Shown one piece after another: positions 7,661 to 16,409 of a stretch of 64,000 nucleotides of DNA. This DNA comes from Methanoplanus limicola DSM 2279 (lineage in GTDB: Archaea > Halobacteriota > Methanomicrobia > Methanomicrobiales > Methanomicrobiaceae). Numbering within the stretch: the first letter of the stretch is position 1; each line of letters opens with the position of its first letter. A model generated the notes under the pieces. The model ran no database searches. It was not told the origin of the DNA and was given only the letters and a program-made list of their open reading frames with translations. Made by a program: the position numbers and the translations under genes. The stretch spans positions 904,077-968,076 of the forward strand of contig NZ_CM001436.1 of assembly GCF_000243255.1 (NCBI RefSeq). The letters are read 5' to 3'.

Positions 7661-9097
7661 TCAGAAAGGACCGTCCTGCTCAAAACTTCGCCCGAATCTG
7701 ACTGCAAGTTCTGCCTTATAGAGTTCTTTGCCAAGATATGCGGCATGATCCAGCAGTGAGATCTTTCCGGATTTCATTACTTCATGGAATATATCCTCCC
7801 AGTGGTCACCGGTCACTGCCGTGCCGTTGTTCACCGCAATAATTCTGCCGTTTACAACACCTATTCTGAAGTTGCCGCATGGGTCAAAAGATACTTCATC
7901 AGGCATTTTATCCGCTTCTTTGATACTGTCAAATTCAGGTTCAGGTTCACGCCTCTTTCTCTTCTCCTTAATACAAAAGAGGGAAAGTCCGACATCCTTG
8001 GGGTACGGCCTCTCTGATGCGAGGTGCATCATATCCACAGCACGCCTCATCTCACGGACAGAACCGGCAGTCTTGTCCGAATGTTCGCTCGTAAAGATTA
8101 TCGAAGCCTTAGCTTCCATCGCAAGTGAAGATAGAAGTGCATTGACCCCTATTGAATCAGCATCAATAAGCTCGGTCACATTTCCGGCACCGAAGAATAC
8201 CGGGCATCTCCCCTCTTCAGTCTTACTATATGCCACAATATCACACAGTGAGTCCAGAAGACCTGAACCTGCGGGCTGCAGGAGAGGGTCGGCAATTATC
8301 CTGCCAATGCCGTATTTTTGTGCAGACCGGATATTCTCCTGAAGTGACCTCTCCCCCGGGACAACAACCACCGCAGCACCGGATTTTGCAATATCTTCTG
8401 CTACCAGAGGGATATTTCTCTCCTGAAGTGAGAGAATAATGTCAGCATAAGGGAGAGCGGCACGGATGAGCGCAGGGTCCTGCGTATCGGCCGCGCAGAT
8501 GATATCATCAGCTCCGCCCCTCACAAGCTCAAATGTCCTTATTACATCGTCAGTTGTGGCATCAAAGCCAAACCCTAAGTCTATTATGTCTGCACCGGAA
8601 TTCCTGAATCTTAACACCTCTGATATTATATCCGGTCTTTTATGCGCATCCATAATCTCAGCAAGTACTTTTATCCTGGAATCTCCGCCAATTTTAAGGC
8701 TTTTTATTGTAAAATCACAACCTGCCGCGGATTCAAGCTCTTCAAGTTTATTACGGGCCTCCTGCTTCCTGCACGATGATATGAGGTCGTCTGCCGGAAT
8801 ATCAGTAGAGAGTTCAATATCACCGGACATTGAGAGGACCATGCCGATATCGGCCGCATGCCGTGGGCCAAGATATACAGGCACCCCGGTTCTCTCACAA
8901 ACGCCTGAAAAGTCCGCAGTGCACATCCCGGATACTATAACCATACTGTAATCACCTTCAAGGATCAGCTTCTCAAGCTTTGAAGGGGTCAGAAAAGAGG
9001 CAATTTTCCCCGTAATCCTTACATCCACGTCAAAACCTTCCGAAGCCTTCCTGACAGTCTCATATGCCGCTTCTCCGGTTGGAAGTAGTATGCGCAT
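7661..9097 (-). CDS. Dihydropteroate synthase-like protein (methanogen type)
   Basis: A 478-residue protein of the methanogen dihydropteroate-synthase-related family, expected to act in tetrahydromethanopterin synthesis by joining a pterin to an aminobenzene riboside; the exact reaction of this branch is less certain. An N-terminal domain of about 150 residues precedes the TIM-barrel pterin-binding half: GADIIDLGFGFDATTDDVIR, AADTQDPALIRAALPYADII, AAVVVVPGERS and FFGAGNVTELIDADSIGVNA resemble barrel strands. A C-terminal domain of about 100 residues follows. ATG at 9097 is only 22 bp from the divergent PHP start, so promoters of both must lie in each other's coding sequence. MptA at 30.1 kb makes the pterin for the same pathway. 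Confidence 0.82.
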   Translation of the reverse strand: MRILLPTGEAAYETVRKASEGFDVDVRITGKIASFLTPSKLEKLILEGDYSMVIVSGMCTADFSGVCERTGVPVYLGPRHAADIGMVLSMSGDIELSTDIPADDLISSCRKQEARNKLEELESAAGCDFTIKSLKIGGDSRIKVLAEIMDAHKRPDIISEVLRFRNSGADIIDLGFGFDATTDDVIRTFELVRGGADDIICAADTQDPALIRAALPYADIILSLQERNIPLVAEDIAKSGAAVVVVPGERSLQENIRSAQKYGIGRIIADPLLQPAGSGLLDSLCDIVAYSKTEEGRCPVFFGAGNVTELIDADSIGVNALLSSLAMEAKASIIFTSEHSDKTAGSVREMRRAVDMMHLASERPYPKDVGLSLFCIKEKRKRREPEPEFDSIKEADKMPDEVSFDPCGNFRIGVVNGRIIAVNNGTAVTGDHWEDIFHEVMKSGKISLLDHAAYLGKELYKAELAVRFGRSFEQDGPF

Positions 9098-9119
9098 AAC
9101 ACTTCAGTTAAGTAATCCA

Positions 9120-9824
9120 ATGAAGAAAAATACTACTGATCTGATGCTTAATTGTGATCTGCATATTCACACTGACTATTCACGGGATGGTGAGAGCAGT
9201 GTTGAAGATATAATTGCAAGGGCTGTAAAAACAGGACTTGACGTAATTGCAATAACCGATCATGACACCATTGAAGGTGCCTTAAAAGCGGTTGAATATG
9301 CCGAAGAATATTATCCGGAACTTCTGGTAATTCCCGGAATAGAGATATCGACAAAACAGGGCCACCTCATCGCACTGGGGATAACAGAAGCAATACCTCC
9401 AAAGATTGATTTTGAAAAGACGGTCGCCGCCGCAAGGGAGAAAGGCGCCTTCCTGATACTGCCGCACCCCTTCCACCAGTGGCGCCACGGTGCCGCACTG
9501 AAGGTAAAGGATGCAATCAGAATAGTTGATGCGGTAGAATCCTTCAACAGCCGTTACATATTCGGTACTGCCAATAAAAAAGCTGAGAGAAAAGCCGCGT
9601 ATTTCAATAAAACCTGTGTCGGCGGGAGCGATGCCCACAATGCAAAATTTGTCGGCTACGGGAGAACAATAATTGACGCAGAGAAAGATCAGGAATCAGT
9701 TTTTTCCGCAATAAAAGAGGGAAATGTGGAGATAATGGGGAAGATGACGCCTATCAGGAGCTATACAAGGCAGTCTTTCAGAAATACGAAGAAAAAAATT
9801 GCAAGAAGAGTTTACAGAAGATGA
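9120..9824 (+). CDS. PHP-domain metal-dependent phosphoesterase
   Basis: Residues about 9-200 are a PHP domain of the YciV/TrpH-like kind: DLHIHTDYSRDGESSVEDII, ITDHDTIEGALKA, PGIEISTKQGHLIALGI, LPHPFH and GGSDAHN supply the His/Asp/Glu ligands of a metal cluster. Relatives hydrolyse small phosphoesters or nucleotide 3'-phosphates; the substrate is unknown here. A basic tail (NTKKKIARRVYRR) could bind nucleic acid. The start is uncertain: ATG 9120 is chosen, ATG 9144 begins closer to the domain, ATG 9090 would overlap the divergent gene. The stop overlaps the truA start (ATGA), so the two are coupled, which hints at an RNA-related role. Confidence 0.85.
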   Translation: MKKNTTDLMLNCDLHIHTDYSRDGESSVEDIIARAVKTGLDVIAITDHDTIEGALKAVEYAEEYYPELLVIPGIEISTKQGHLIALGITEAIPPKIDFEKTVAAAREKGAFLILPHPFHQWRHGAALKVKDAIRIVDAVESFNSRYIFGTANKKAERKAAYFNKTCVGGSDAHNAKFVGYGRTIIDAEKDQESVFSAIKEGNVEIMGKMTPIRSYTRQSFRNTKKKIARRVYRR

Positions 9825-10603
9825 AAATAGCCTTTAAACTGGGGTATTTTGGGGATAATTTCCACGGGTCACAGCAGCAGTCCAACAGAAGGACAGTAGA
9901 AGGGGAATTTATAACAGCCTGCATAGATCTCGGGCTTATCAGAGACCGGAAGAGTTCAGGATTTTCGATATCCGGAAGAACAGACAGGGGAGTGCATGCA
10001 AGATGCCAGATCTGCTCTTTTTTTACTGACCATCCCGAAAGGGCAGTCTTTGCAATCAATGAGAAACTTCCGGGTGACATCTGGTGCTTTGCATATGCAG
10101 AGGTGGATGACAGCTACAACCCAAGGTACGATGTTTTCAGCCGGAAATACAGGTATTACTTCTATGAAGAAGGCCTCGACCATGAGAGTATGCAGAAAGC
10201 CTCACAATACATAAAAGGTGTGCATGATTTCACATCCTTTGCAAAGATTAAAGGCAAAGATCCGGAGAGGAAAATTCTGGAGTCTGAGGTGTTCACTGAC
10301 GGCGAATATACTGTCTTTGAGATAGAGGGGCACAGTTTTCTGTGGAATATGGTACGGTGCCTCGCATATGCACTTAATCTCTGCGGAAAGGGACTGTTAA
10401 GTCCTGAGGAGATCAGATCTGCACTTGAAAACCCTGGAATGCCAAGATATCCGGCTATGCCACCTGAAGGACTCCTTCTGTGGGACCTTAAAACAGAAGC
10501 TGAATTTAAGCCGATGATTCCGGGTGAAAAATCACTGGAATTCAAAAAGGAAGAGGAGAGAAAACTGGCGCAGGGCAGAAAAATTCTTGAAGTAATAAAC
10601 TAA
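9821..10603 (+). CDS. truA: tRNA pseudouridine synthase A
   Basis: Isomerises uridines of the tRNA anticodon arm (positions 38-40). The catalytic Asp55 lies in SGRTDRGVHA, and YNPRYDVFSRKYRYYF, GVHDFTSFAK and SFLWNMVRCL are family signatures. Length 260 is normal. A lysine/glutamate-rich tail after about residue 225 is an extra compared with the shortest family members. Coupled to the PHP gene by a 4-bp ATGA overlap. Confidence 0.94.
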   Translation: MKIAFKLGYFGDNFHGSQQQSNRRTVEGEFITACIDLGLIRDRKSSGFSISGRTDRGVHARCQICSFFTDHPERAVFAINEKLPGDIWCFAYAEVDDSYNPRYDVFSRKYRYYFYEEGLDHESMQKASQYIKGVHDFTSFAKIKGKDPERKILESEVFTDGEYTVFEIEGHSFLWNMVRCLAYALNLCGKGLLSPEEIRSALENPGMPRYPAMPPEGLLLWDLKTEAEFKPMIPGEKSLEFKKEEERKLAQGRKILEVIN

Positions 10604-10709
10604 AGCAAAATTAAGAGAATAACTATTTAACAACGATTACAGCCCGGATTAAATATAAAAAAGAGAACCGGAAGGGGAACTGTGCCCCTGTCAGCCGGAA
10701 CTATTATTA

Positions 10710-11621
10710 TCAGACCGGGGTTATATCCACAGACCCTGGCTTAAATATCCCGACCATCCATGACGGCACAGGTGCTGAAGTCTTTGCAATTACCAGGAAA
10801 TCATCCTTGTTCGTAACGACTCCACGGTATGTTGCGGTAATCTGATAATCGCTGTCAAAGAGCGCCATTCCAAACATACCTATCGTTATATGCTTCGCAG
10901 GATACGTTGCACTCTCTCCAAGCGCCATTGTTCTTCTGACATTATCAATCATAAGAATTGCAGAATCGCCGCTGCTTATAGCTGTTACAGGAACGCCTGC
11001 AAAGTCCAGGTTTGTGTTATCCGGAAGCCTGACATCATACTGCGCACTGTACGAGAGAGGATAGCCGTATGCTTCAAGGTGATCATTTCCGGTGACCAGA
11101 GATATATATCCGGCAGCGAGAACTGCAACGATGAGCACAACCACAATGAGAATATTTCTCCCGGTATGACTCACCGTTCTGCCTTCCTCTTTCTGTTTCT
11201 TCAAGATCTCCGACTCAATCTCTTTACGCTTCTTCTCTTCCTCAGCTTTCTTCTTCTCCTCTTCACGCGCCCACTCTTCACGCTCTTTCTCTTTTTTTGC
11301 TTCCTCAGCCTGCCTTTCAGCCTCAAGCCTTGCAAGTTCCTGCTCCTTCTTCTTCTCAGCCAGCAGGCGCTCCTCCTCAGCCTTTTTCTCGGCTTCTATA
11401 GCTTCATATTTTCTGGCCTTTTCAGCTATATCATTATCATTCTTCTCTTTTTCAATGCGTTTCCTCTCATCCTCACGGAATTTTTCAAGCTCCTCCTCCG
11501 TCATATTCTCTTTGTTCTCAGGAACAGGTACAACGCCTTTATCCTCATCAGAAGGCAGTTTTACAGCCTCACCAACTTTTTTAGTCAATCCTTCAATTGA
11601 TTTTTTATCAGGTAATTTCAC
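10710..11621 (-). CDS. Single-pass membrane protein with long charged coiled coil
   Basis: No family recognised. Of 303 residues, about 40-150 are a continuous Lys/Glu/Ala/Arg-rich coiled coil, cytoplasmic by charge. A transmembrane helix (ILIVVVLIVAVLAAGYISLV) lies near 157-177 and about 125 residues follow outside the cell, forming a beta-rich domain with no cysteines or catalytic motif that I recognise. A strong RBS (GAGGTGAG) precedes a GTG start. It lies downstream of the J-domain gene on the same strand, 102 bp apart, so the two may be co-transcribed. A role linking envelope and cytoplasm is inference only. Confidence 0.7.
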   Translation of the reverse strand: MKLPDKKSIEGLTKKVGEAVKLPSDEDKGVVPVPENKENMTEEELEKFREDERKRIEKEKNDNDIAEKARKYEAIEAEKKAEEERLLAEKKKEQELARLEAERQAEEAKKEKEREEWAREEEKKKAEEEKKRKEIESEILKKQKEEGRTVSHTGRNILIVVVLIVAVLAAGYISLVTGNDHLEAYGYPLSYSAQYDVRLPDNTNLDFAGVPVTAISSGDSAILMIDNVRRTMALGESATYPAKHITIGMFGMALFDSDYQITATYRGVVTNKDDFLVIAKTSAPVPSWMVGIFKPGSVDITPV

Positions 11622-11723
11622 TATACCTCACCTCTGAAAATTCAGATTTCTTTAAGATTATTTAAGCTTATTGTCTTATACCGGATATATCTTTCCGGTT
11701 CAGCAGCAGAGCTGCCTGAAATA

Positions 11724-12359
11724 TCACATCTTCCTGATGAGATAGCTCTCACCATCTATGACAACATACTCACATCCGCCCTGTATGTAGTGCTCTGCGT
11801 CTTTAACGACAGTTTCAGCACCATCTATCATGAAACGCTCCTGACCGTCATGCTTAAACCTCAAAATTCCTCCGGAATCTATCAGACGGTCATTGTAGAC
11901 AATATAATCATGTTCACCTGTGATAATATGCCGGGCAGACTGGATTTCAACCTCCTCACCGTCAATCAGGAATTTTTCAGGTTTTTCAGAGTAATATTCA
12001 TAATCAGCCATAAGTGAGTATTCATCCCTGCCGTCTTCTGAACCGTTCTTATCATATGAAGCACCACTGTCAGAATGCCCCTCCTTAAATCTGCTGCCAC
12101 CTCCGGCACCACCACCGAAGGCGCCATCTGCATCTGCATCACCCCCGTTCCGGCCCAGTGAATAATCATATTCACGGCGCATCTTTGGATCTGAAAGAAC
12201 CTCATAGGCCGTAGTAATCTTCATAAAGAGAGATTCTGCATTGGGATGGGTCGATATATCCGGATGAAAGGCCTTTGCAAGGCTCCGGTATGCACTTACA
12301 ATCTCTTCGGAAGACGAATCCAGAGTGAGACCAAGAATATCATAATAGTTCTGCGGCAT
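11724..12359 (-). CDS. J-domain protein with novel duplicated C-terminal module
   Basis: Residues 4-66 are a J domain with the HPD motif at 32-34 (AFHPDISTHP), able in principle to stimulate a DnaK ATPase. There is no zinc-finger or canonical DnaJ C-terminal domain. A Gly/Asp/Ser-rich linker follows, then about 80 residues containing an internal duplication: KFLIDGEEVEIQSARHII and RFMIDGAETVVKDAEHYI, each followed by a Tyr-rich strand. I do not recognise this module. No dnaK or grpE is in the window. The downstream neighbour is the coiled-coil membrane protein, a possible partner. Confidence 0.82.
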   Translation of the reverse strand: MPQNYYDILGLTLDSSSEEIVSAYRSLAKAFHPDISTHPNAESLFMKITTAYEVLSDPKMRREYDYSLGRNGGDADADGAFGGGAGGGSRFKEGHSDSGASYDKNGSEDGRDEYSLMADYEYYSEKPEKFLIDGEEVEIQSARHIITGEHDYIVYNDRLIDSGGILRFKHDGQERFMIDGAETVVKDAEHYIQGGCEYVVIDGESYLIRKM

Positions 12360-12528
12360 AGGATATTACTCCGCTTATTTCATATTAAACAGAAATTATA
12401 AGTAAATAACCGATTCAGAATCCAAAAGAGGCTTTTGAAGGTAAAAAATGACTTTGCTAAAATTAATCAGAGAGCCAAGCCAAAATATCATTATAAATTA
12501 TGACAAATCTTAAAGAGAGGTTTTAATA

Positions 12529-13410
12529 TTGGCAGAAATTCCGGAAGAGGAATATATTCTTAAAACAACGTCGGCATGTGCCGGATGCAGTGCATCTCTG
12601 ATACTCCGGTATGTCACAAAAGCCGCAGGGCCTGATACAGTCCTTGTAGTCCCTGCGTGCTGTACAAGTGTTATCCAGGGGATTTACCCTGATACCGCAA
12701 TGAACATCCCGGTGTACAATGTCGCATTCGCTTCAGCGGCAGCAGTCGCTTCAGGTATGAGCGAGGCATTCCGTGCCGAGGGAAAAGAGACAAATGTGAT
12801 CTGTTTTGCCGGTGACGGAGGAACAGTGGATATAGGCATACAGGCGCTCTCGGGTGCGCTTGAGAGGGGCACAGATTTCCTCTACATCTGCTATGACAAC
12901 GAAGCATATTCAAATACAGGCATGCAGCGTTCGGGGGCAACACCACTCGGTGCAAGAACGACCACAACTCCGGTCGGAAAAACCGAATTCAAGAAAGACC
13001 TGGACGCAATAATTGCCGCACACAATCCTGTATATATGGCAACCGCATGCAGCGCCTATCCTGAGGATCTCTATAAAAAGATAAAAAAAGCGCTCTCAAT
13101 TCCCGGCCCCAAGTTTATGCATGTGCTTGCACCATGCCCCCCCGGCTGGAGATATCCGTCAGACAAGACGATTGATATGGGAAAACTTGCCGTTAAGTCC
13201 GGAATGTGGCTCTTATACGAGAGAGAGAACGGAAAACTGAGCATCACAGGTGCATCAAAGGCCGCAATGGTGAAGAGAATTCCGGTCCTCGACTACATTA
13301 AAGTCCAGGGCAGGTTTAAAACAGCCACAGAAGAGGACATTCAGGCATTGCAGAAGAGTGTTGACCTTGGGATTGAAAAACTGAAGAAGGAGGCTGAAGG
13401 AATATGCTGA
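12529..13410 (+). CDS. porB: Pyruvate:ferredoxin oxidoreductase, beta subunit
   Basis: The thiamine-diphosphate-binding subunit of 2-oxoacid:ferredoxin oxidoreductase. In methanogens it mainly makes pyruvate from acetyl-CoA, CO2 and reduced ferredoxin. CAGCSAS near residue 17 and later cysteines (CCTSV, ending with APCPPGW) fit the proximal 4Fe-4S cluster ligands. FAGDGGTVDIG is the ThDP/Mg site, and ALERGTDFLYICYDNEAYSN with the TP-x-GARTTTTPVG segment is diagnostic. Length 293 is normal. The start is TTG, with AGAGAGG a few bases upstream. It leads a tightly packed operon, overlapping porA by 7 bp. Pyruvate is the likeliest substrate from the four-subunit composition. Confidence 0.88.
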   Translation: MAEIPEEEYILKTTSACAGCSASLILRYVTKAAGPDTVLVVPACCTSVIQGIYPDTAMNIPVYNVAFASAAAVASGMSEAFRAEGKETNVICFAGDGGTVDIGIQALSGALERGTDFLYICYDNEAYSNTGMQRSGATPLGARTTTTPVGKTEFKKDLDAIIAAHNPVYMATACSAYPEDLYKKIKKALSIPGPKFMHVLAPCPPGWRYPSDKTIDMGKLAVKSGMWLLYERENGKLSITGASKAAMVKRIPVLDYIKVQGRFKTATEEDIQALQKSVDLGIEKLKKEAEGIC

Positions 13411-14516
13411 CTATCGCAACCGGAAATAAGGCAGTTGCCACTGCTGTAAGGGATGCAAAGCCAAAGGTTGTCGCTGCATACCCGATTACACCACAGACAG
13501 AGATTGTAGAGAATATTGCGGATTTTGTCTCTTCAAAAGAGCTTGAATCAAGATATATTCCTGTTGAGTCCGAGCATTCCTCAATGGCGGCCTGCATGGG
13601 ATCGTCAATTGCAGGTGTAAGAACATTCACCGCAACATCATCACACGGACTTGTATATATGTGCGAGATGCTGCATATGGTCGCCGCAGCAAGACTGCCC
13701 ATAGTTATGGCAAATGCAAACCGTGCACTTGGTCCCGGGTGGAATGTCTGGGCCGAGCAGTCGGATTCACTCTCAATGCGCGATTCAGGATGGCTTCAGG
13801 TATATGTATCGACCGTGCAGGAGGCATATGATGCAACGCTTATGGCATTCCGGATAGCAGAGGACAATGATGTCCTGCTGCCTGTTATGATAAACCTCGA
13901 CGGATTCCTGCTGACCCATATCATGCAGGGCTTTGAGACCGTCGAAGCAGGGGATTTCATCCCGGAAAATGACCTGCCACACAGGATTGACGTCAACAAT
14001 CCGGGCGGATACGGCACGCTCACCCCGCCAAACGAGCACTTTAAATTCAGATGGGATATTGAACGGGCACAACGCGACTCGGTCAGGGTCATAGAAGAGA
14101 CAGAAATCGAATTTGAGAAGCGCTTTGGCAGAAAGTACGGCATGACCGAGGACTACCGCGCCGAAGATGCCGAGGTTATCATTGTTGCAATGGGCACTCT
14201 TGGCAAAGAGATGGAAGTTGCGGTTGACATCCTCAGGGAAGAAGGCATTAAAGCAGGTTCAGTAAGAATACGCTGGTACAGGCCGTTTCCTGACCTGAAG
14301 AGCAGGCTTGAGGGCCGGGATATTGTTGTAATAGACCGTGACTATTCATTCGGGTACGGTGGAATCGTTGCAAATGAGATAAGGGCAAAGTGCAATGTTA
14401 AGCCTTACTCGGTCATTGCCGGACTCGGAGGACAGGAAGTGACATATGACGACATCGCCGGATTTGTCAGGGACAGAAAGACAGATTCAGAATTCTGGTT
14501 CGGGGTGAATGAATAA
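13404..14516 (+). CDS. porA: Pyruvate:ferredoxin oxidoreductase, alpha subunit
   Basis: 370 residues with the signature YPITPQTEIVENIADF near residue 30 and PVESEHSSMAACMGSSIAG, which close over the thiamine site. The C-terminal third (IIVAMGTLGKEMEVAVDIL and following) is the transketolase-C-like domain. It overlaps porB by 7 bp and shares one base with the gamma subunit (TAATG). The order B-A-C-D differs from the C-D-A-B order known from Methanothermobacter por operons. Confidence 0.9.
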   Translation: MLTIATGNKAVATAVRDAKPKVVAAYPITPQTEIVENIADFVSSKELESRYIPVESEHSSMAACMGSSIAGVRTFTATSSHGLVYMCEMLHMVAAARLPIVMANANRALGPGWNVWAEQSDSLSMRDSGWLQVYVSTVQEAYDATLMAFRIAEDNDVLLPVMINLDGFLLTHIMQGFETVEAGDFIPENDLPHRIDVNNPGGYGTLTPPNEHFKFRWDIERAQRDSVRVIEETEIEFEKRFGRKYGMTEDYRAEDAEVIIVAMGTLGKEMEVAVDILREEGIKAGSVRIRWYRPFPDLKSRLEGRDIVVIDRDYSFGYGGIVANEIRAKCNVKPYSVIAGLGGQEVTYDDIAGFVRDRKTDSEFWFGVNE

Positions 14517-15043
14517 TGTACGAGATAAGGCTTCATTCAAGGGGCGGACAGGGCGGAGTTACAGCAGCAAAGCTCCTCGCACATGCCGCATTCCTTGACG
14601 GAAAAAACGCAACCGCAGCACCGTTCTATGGTGCTGAGAGGCGCGGCGCCCCTGTTGTCTCATTCATCAGAATTGACGACAGACCGATTAAGATCTATTC
14701 ACAGATAAGAAAACCCGATCTGGTGATTGTTCTTGATATGGGAGTCATGGATACAGTAAATGTTCTTGACGGTCTGAAGGAAGGCGGATCAGTTCTCATC
14801 AACAGCCCGAATCCTGCTGAGTTTGAAGGTTATAAGACCTACAACGTGGACCTCACAAATATCGCACTATCCCTTGACCTGGTCATATCCGGAAGCCCGA
14901 TTCTCAACACCCCTCTTCTGGGCGCTCTTGCAAAATTAGGACTTGTATCAAGGGAATCTGCAAGAACTGCAATAAAAGAGGCGTTTAAGGATGAGAGAAA
15001 TGCAGAGGCGGCTATGAAGGCATATGAGGAGATGAAGATATGA
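14516..15043 (+). CDS. porC: Pyruvate:ferredoxin oxidoreductase, gamma subunit
   Basis: 175 residues; the gamma-domain signature RLHSRGGQGGVTAAKLLA opens the protein, followed by PFYGAERRGAPV and a small Rossmann-like core. It completes the catalytic heterotetramer with the alpha, beta and delta subunits. Start and stop codons overlap those of its neighbours, indicating translational coupling. Confidence 0.9.
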   Translation: MYEIRLHSRGGQGGVTAAKLLAHAAFLDGKNATAAPFYGAERRGAPVVSFIRIDDRPIKIYSQIRKPDLVIVLDMGVMDTVNVLDGLKEGGSVLINSPNPAEFEGYKTYNVDLTNIALSLDLVISGSPILNTPLLGALAKLGLVSRESARTAIKEAFKDERNAEAAMKAYEEMKI

Positions 15044-15285
15044 GTGCAAAACTTGCTATTTCGAGGCCAAAGACCGGTGCTGTCGGAAAGACAGGGTCAT
15101 GGAGGACTTTCAGACCGGAAATTGACCAGGAACTCTGTAATAAATGCGGAAACTGCGAGAAATTCTGCCCGGACGGAGTCATTGACAGGGAATATAATAT
15201 TGATCTTGACTTCTGCAAGGGATGCGGGATCTGTGCAGATGTCTGCCCTAAAAAGGCCATTAAAATGGTCAGGGAATCGAAATAA
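15040..15285 (+). CDS. porD: Pyruvate:ferredoxin oxidoreductase, delta subunit (2x4Fe-4S ferredoxin)
   Basis: 81 residues with two CxxCxxCxxxC motifs (CNKCGNCEKFC and CKGCGICADVC), the ferredoxin-like electron conduit to the external ferredoxin. ATGA overlap with the gamma gene. A T-rich stretch soon after the stop (about 15294-15300) may end the operon transcript. Confidence 0.9.
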   Translation: MSAKLAISRPKTGAVGKTGSWRTFRPEIDQELCNKCGNCEKFCPDGVIDREYNIDLDFCKGCGICADVCPKKAIKMVRESK

Positions 15286-15671
15286 AAAAAATAATTTTTA
15301 AGCAGTTTTCAGCATAACCTTCCGGATACATTTCAGGCAGGGCGCAATGATGCCTCAAAATCCTTCCGGGCAATAAATCCTGTAAATGCCGGATGAAATT
15401 TAAGGGAATTAACTAAAATATAAAGGAGCGGAACTGCTCCAGTATATTTAAAATTCCGGCATCATACACCAGACGCTCTCATTTCCGGGTTTTGGGGGCG
15501 GGATTATTTTTGAGAGAGCTGAGATCAGGATTTTTAAGTTATTTTCAGTTTATAATACGGAGATACTGGACATTTTGTCAATATTATAGACACTTATCTG
15601 CGGAAAGGCTTTGTATTATTGTTATTATGGTTTATCTTCATTATGTCAGCCCAGGCGGCTCTTTAGTCTGC
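15286..15671. other. Intergenic region between the convergent por operon and repeat-protein gene
   Basis: A 386-bp region with no credible gene; a 62-codon frame at 15492-15680 has no RBS, no recognisable features and overlaps the end of the repeat-protein gene. Confidence 0.4.
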
Positions 15672-16409
15672 CTATTCTGAAACTGTGCCCTCACAGGAAC
15701 CTCTATGAGGGAATCTGCCATTTCCTCTCTCACCGGCACCTTCAGGCGGTGTCAGTTCTCCCTTATGTCCGTCCATGAACGCTTTCATAAGTTCACGGGC
15801 GGTTTCGTTGTCACCGGACTCAAGAGCTGCACGAATGTCACTGACATCACAGCCCTGTTCCTCAAGACTGTCAAGGTGTGTGTTCATGCGGTCCCCGGCT
15901 TCACCGGATGCTGAATATCTGCCTTCTCTCTCACCGGCACCTTCAGGCGGTGTCAGTTCTCCCTTATGTCCGTCCATGAACGCTTTCATAAGTTCACGGG
16001 CGGTTTCATTGTCACCGGACTCAAGAGCTGCACGAATGTCACTGACATCACAGCCCTGCTCCTCAAGACTGTCAAGGTGTGTGTTCATGCGGTCCCCGGC
16101 TTCACCGGATGCTGAATATCTGCCTTCTCTCTCACCGGCACCTTCAGGCGGTGTCAGTTCTCCCTTATGTCCGTCCATGAACGCTTTCATAAGTTCACGG
16201 GCGGTTTCATTGTCACCGGACTCAAGAGCTGCACGAATGTCACTGACATCATAGCCCTGCTCTTCAATATTTTCAAGTGCTTTTGTTATCATCTCTCCCC
16301 TGTTGATGCTCTTATCTGCAAATCCTTCATCCGCAGATACAGGGAATACAATAACTGCCGACAGAAACAGAAAAGTCAGTCCTGCCGCAATAATTCCTTT
16401 TTTCTTCAT
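15672..16409 (-). CDS. Secreted protein made of near-identical 67-residue repeats
   Basis: Family not recognised. A signal peptide (KKKGIIAAGLTFLFLSAVIV, then a VSA-DE cleavage region) is followed by three copies of a 67-residue unit containing EEQGCDVSDIRAALESGDN, ETARELMKAFMDGHKGEL and a PPEGAGER linker. Each unit looks like a pair of short helices plus a Pro/Gly-rich linker. The repeats are almost identical also at the DNA level (period 201 bp), so copy number probably changes by recombination. A perfect AGGAGG precedes the ATG. No anchor or sorting signal is visible at the C-terminus, so it is probably secreted free or bound through the repeats. Metal or peptide binding is only a guess from the acidic character. 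Confidence 0.78.
   Translation of the reverse strand: MKKKGIIAAGLTFLFLSAVIVFPVSADEGFADKSINRGEMITKALENIEEQGYDVSDIRAALESGDNETARELMKAFMDGHKGELTPPEGAGEREGRYSASGEAGDRMNTHLDSLEEQGCDVSDIRAALESGDNETARELMKAFMDGHKGELTPPEGAGEREGRYSASGEAGDRMNTHLDSLEEQGCDVSDIRAALESGDNETARELMKAFMDGHKGELTPPEGAGERGNGRFPHRGSCEGTVSE
15730..16266. repeat. Tandem direct repeat, 201-bp period, about 2.7 copies
   Basis: Copies begin at 15730, 15931 and 16132; the word TTCAGGCGGTGTCAGTTCTC recurs exactly 201 bp apart. The third copy stops matching near 16266. Only a few single-base differences were seen (for example TTTCGTTG versus TTTCATTG). It lies wholly inside the secreted-protein gene and keeps its frame (67 codons). Confidence 0.95.

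Noticed and set aside
15775-16254. Plus-strand repeat reading frame opposite the secreted repeat protein
   Set aside because: It is the antisense of the repeat gene, made open by the 201-bp (multiple of three) repeat; it has no RBS and no signal peptide, while the minus strand has both.
15730-16266. CRISPR or minisatellite element
   Set aside because: Period of 201 bp, coding in frame, no spacer variability; these are protein repeats.
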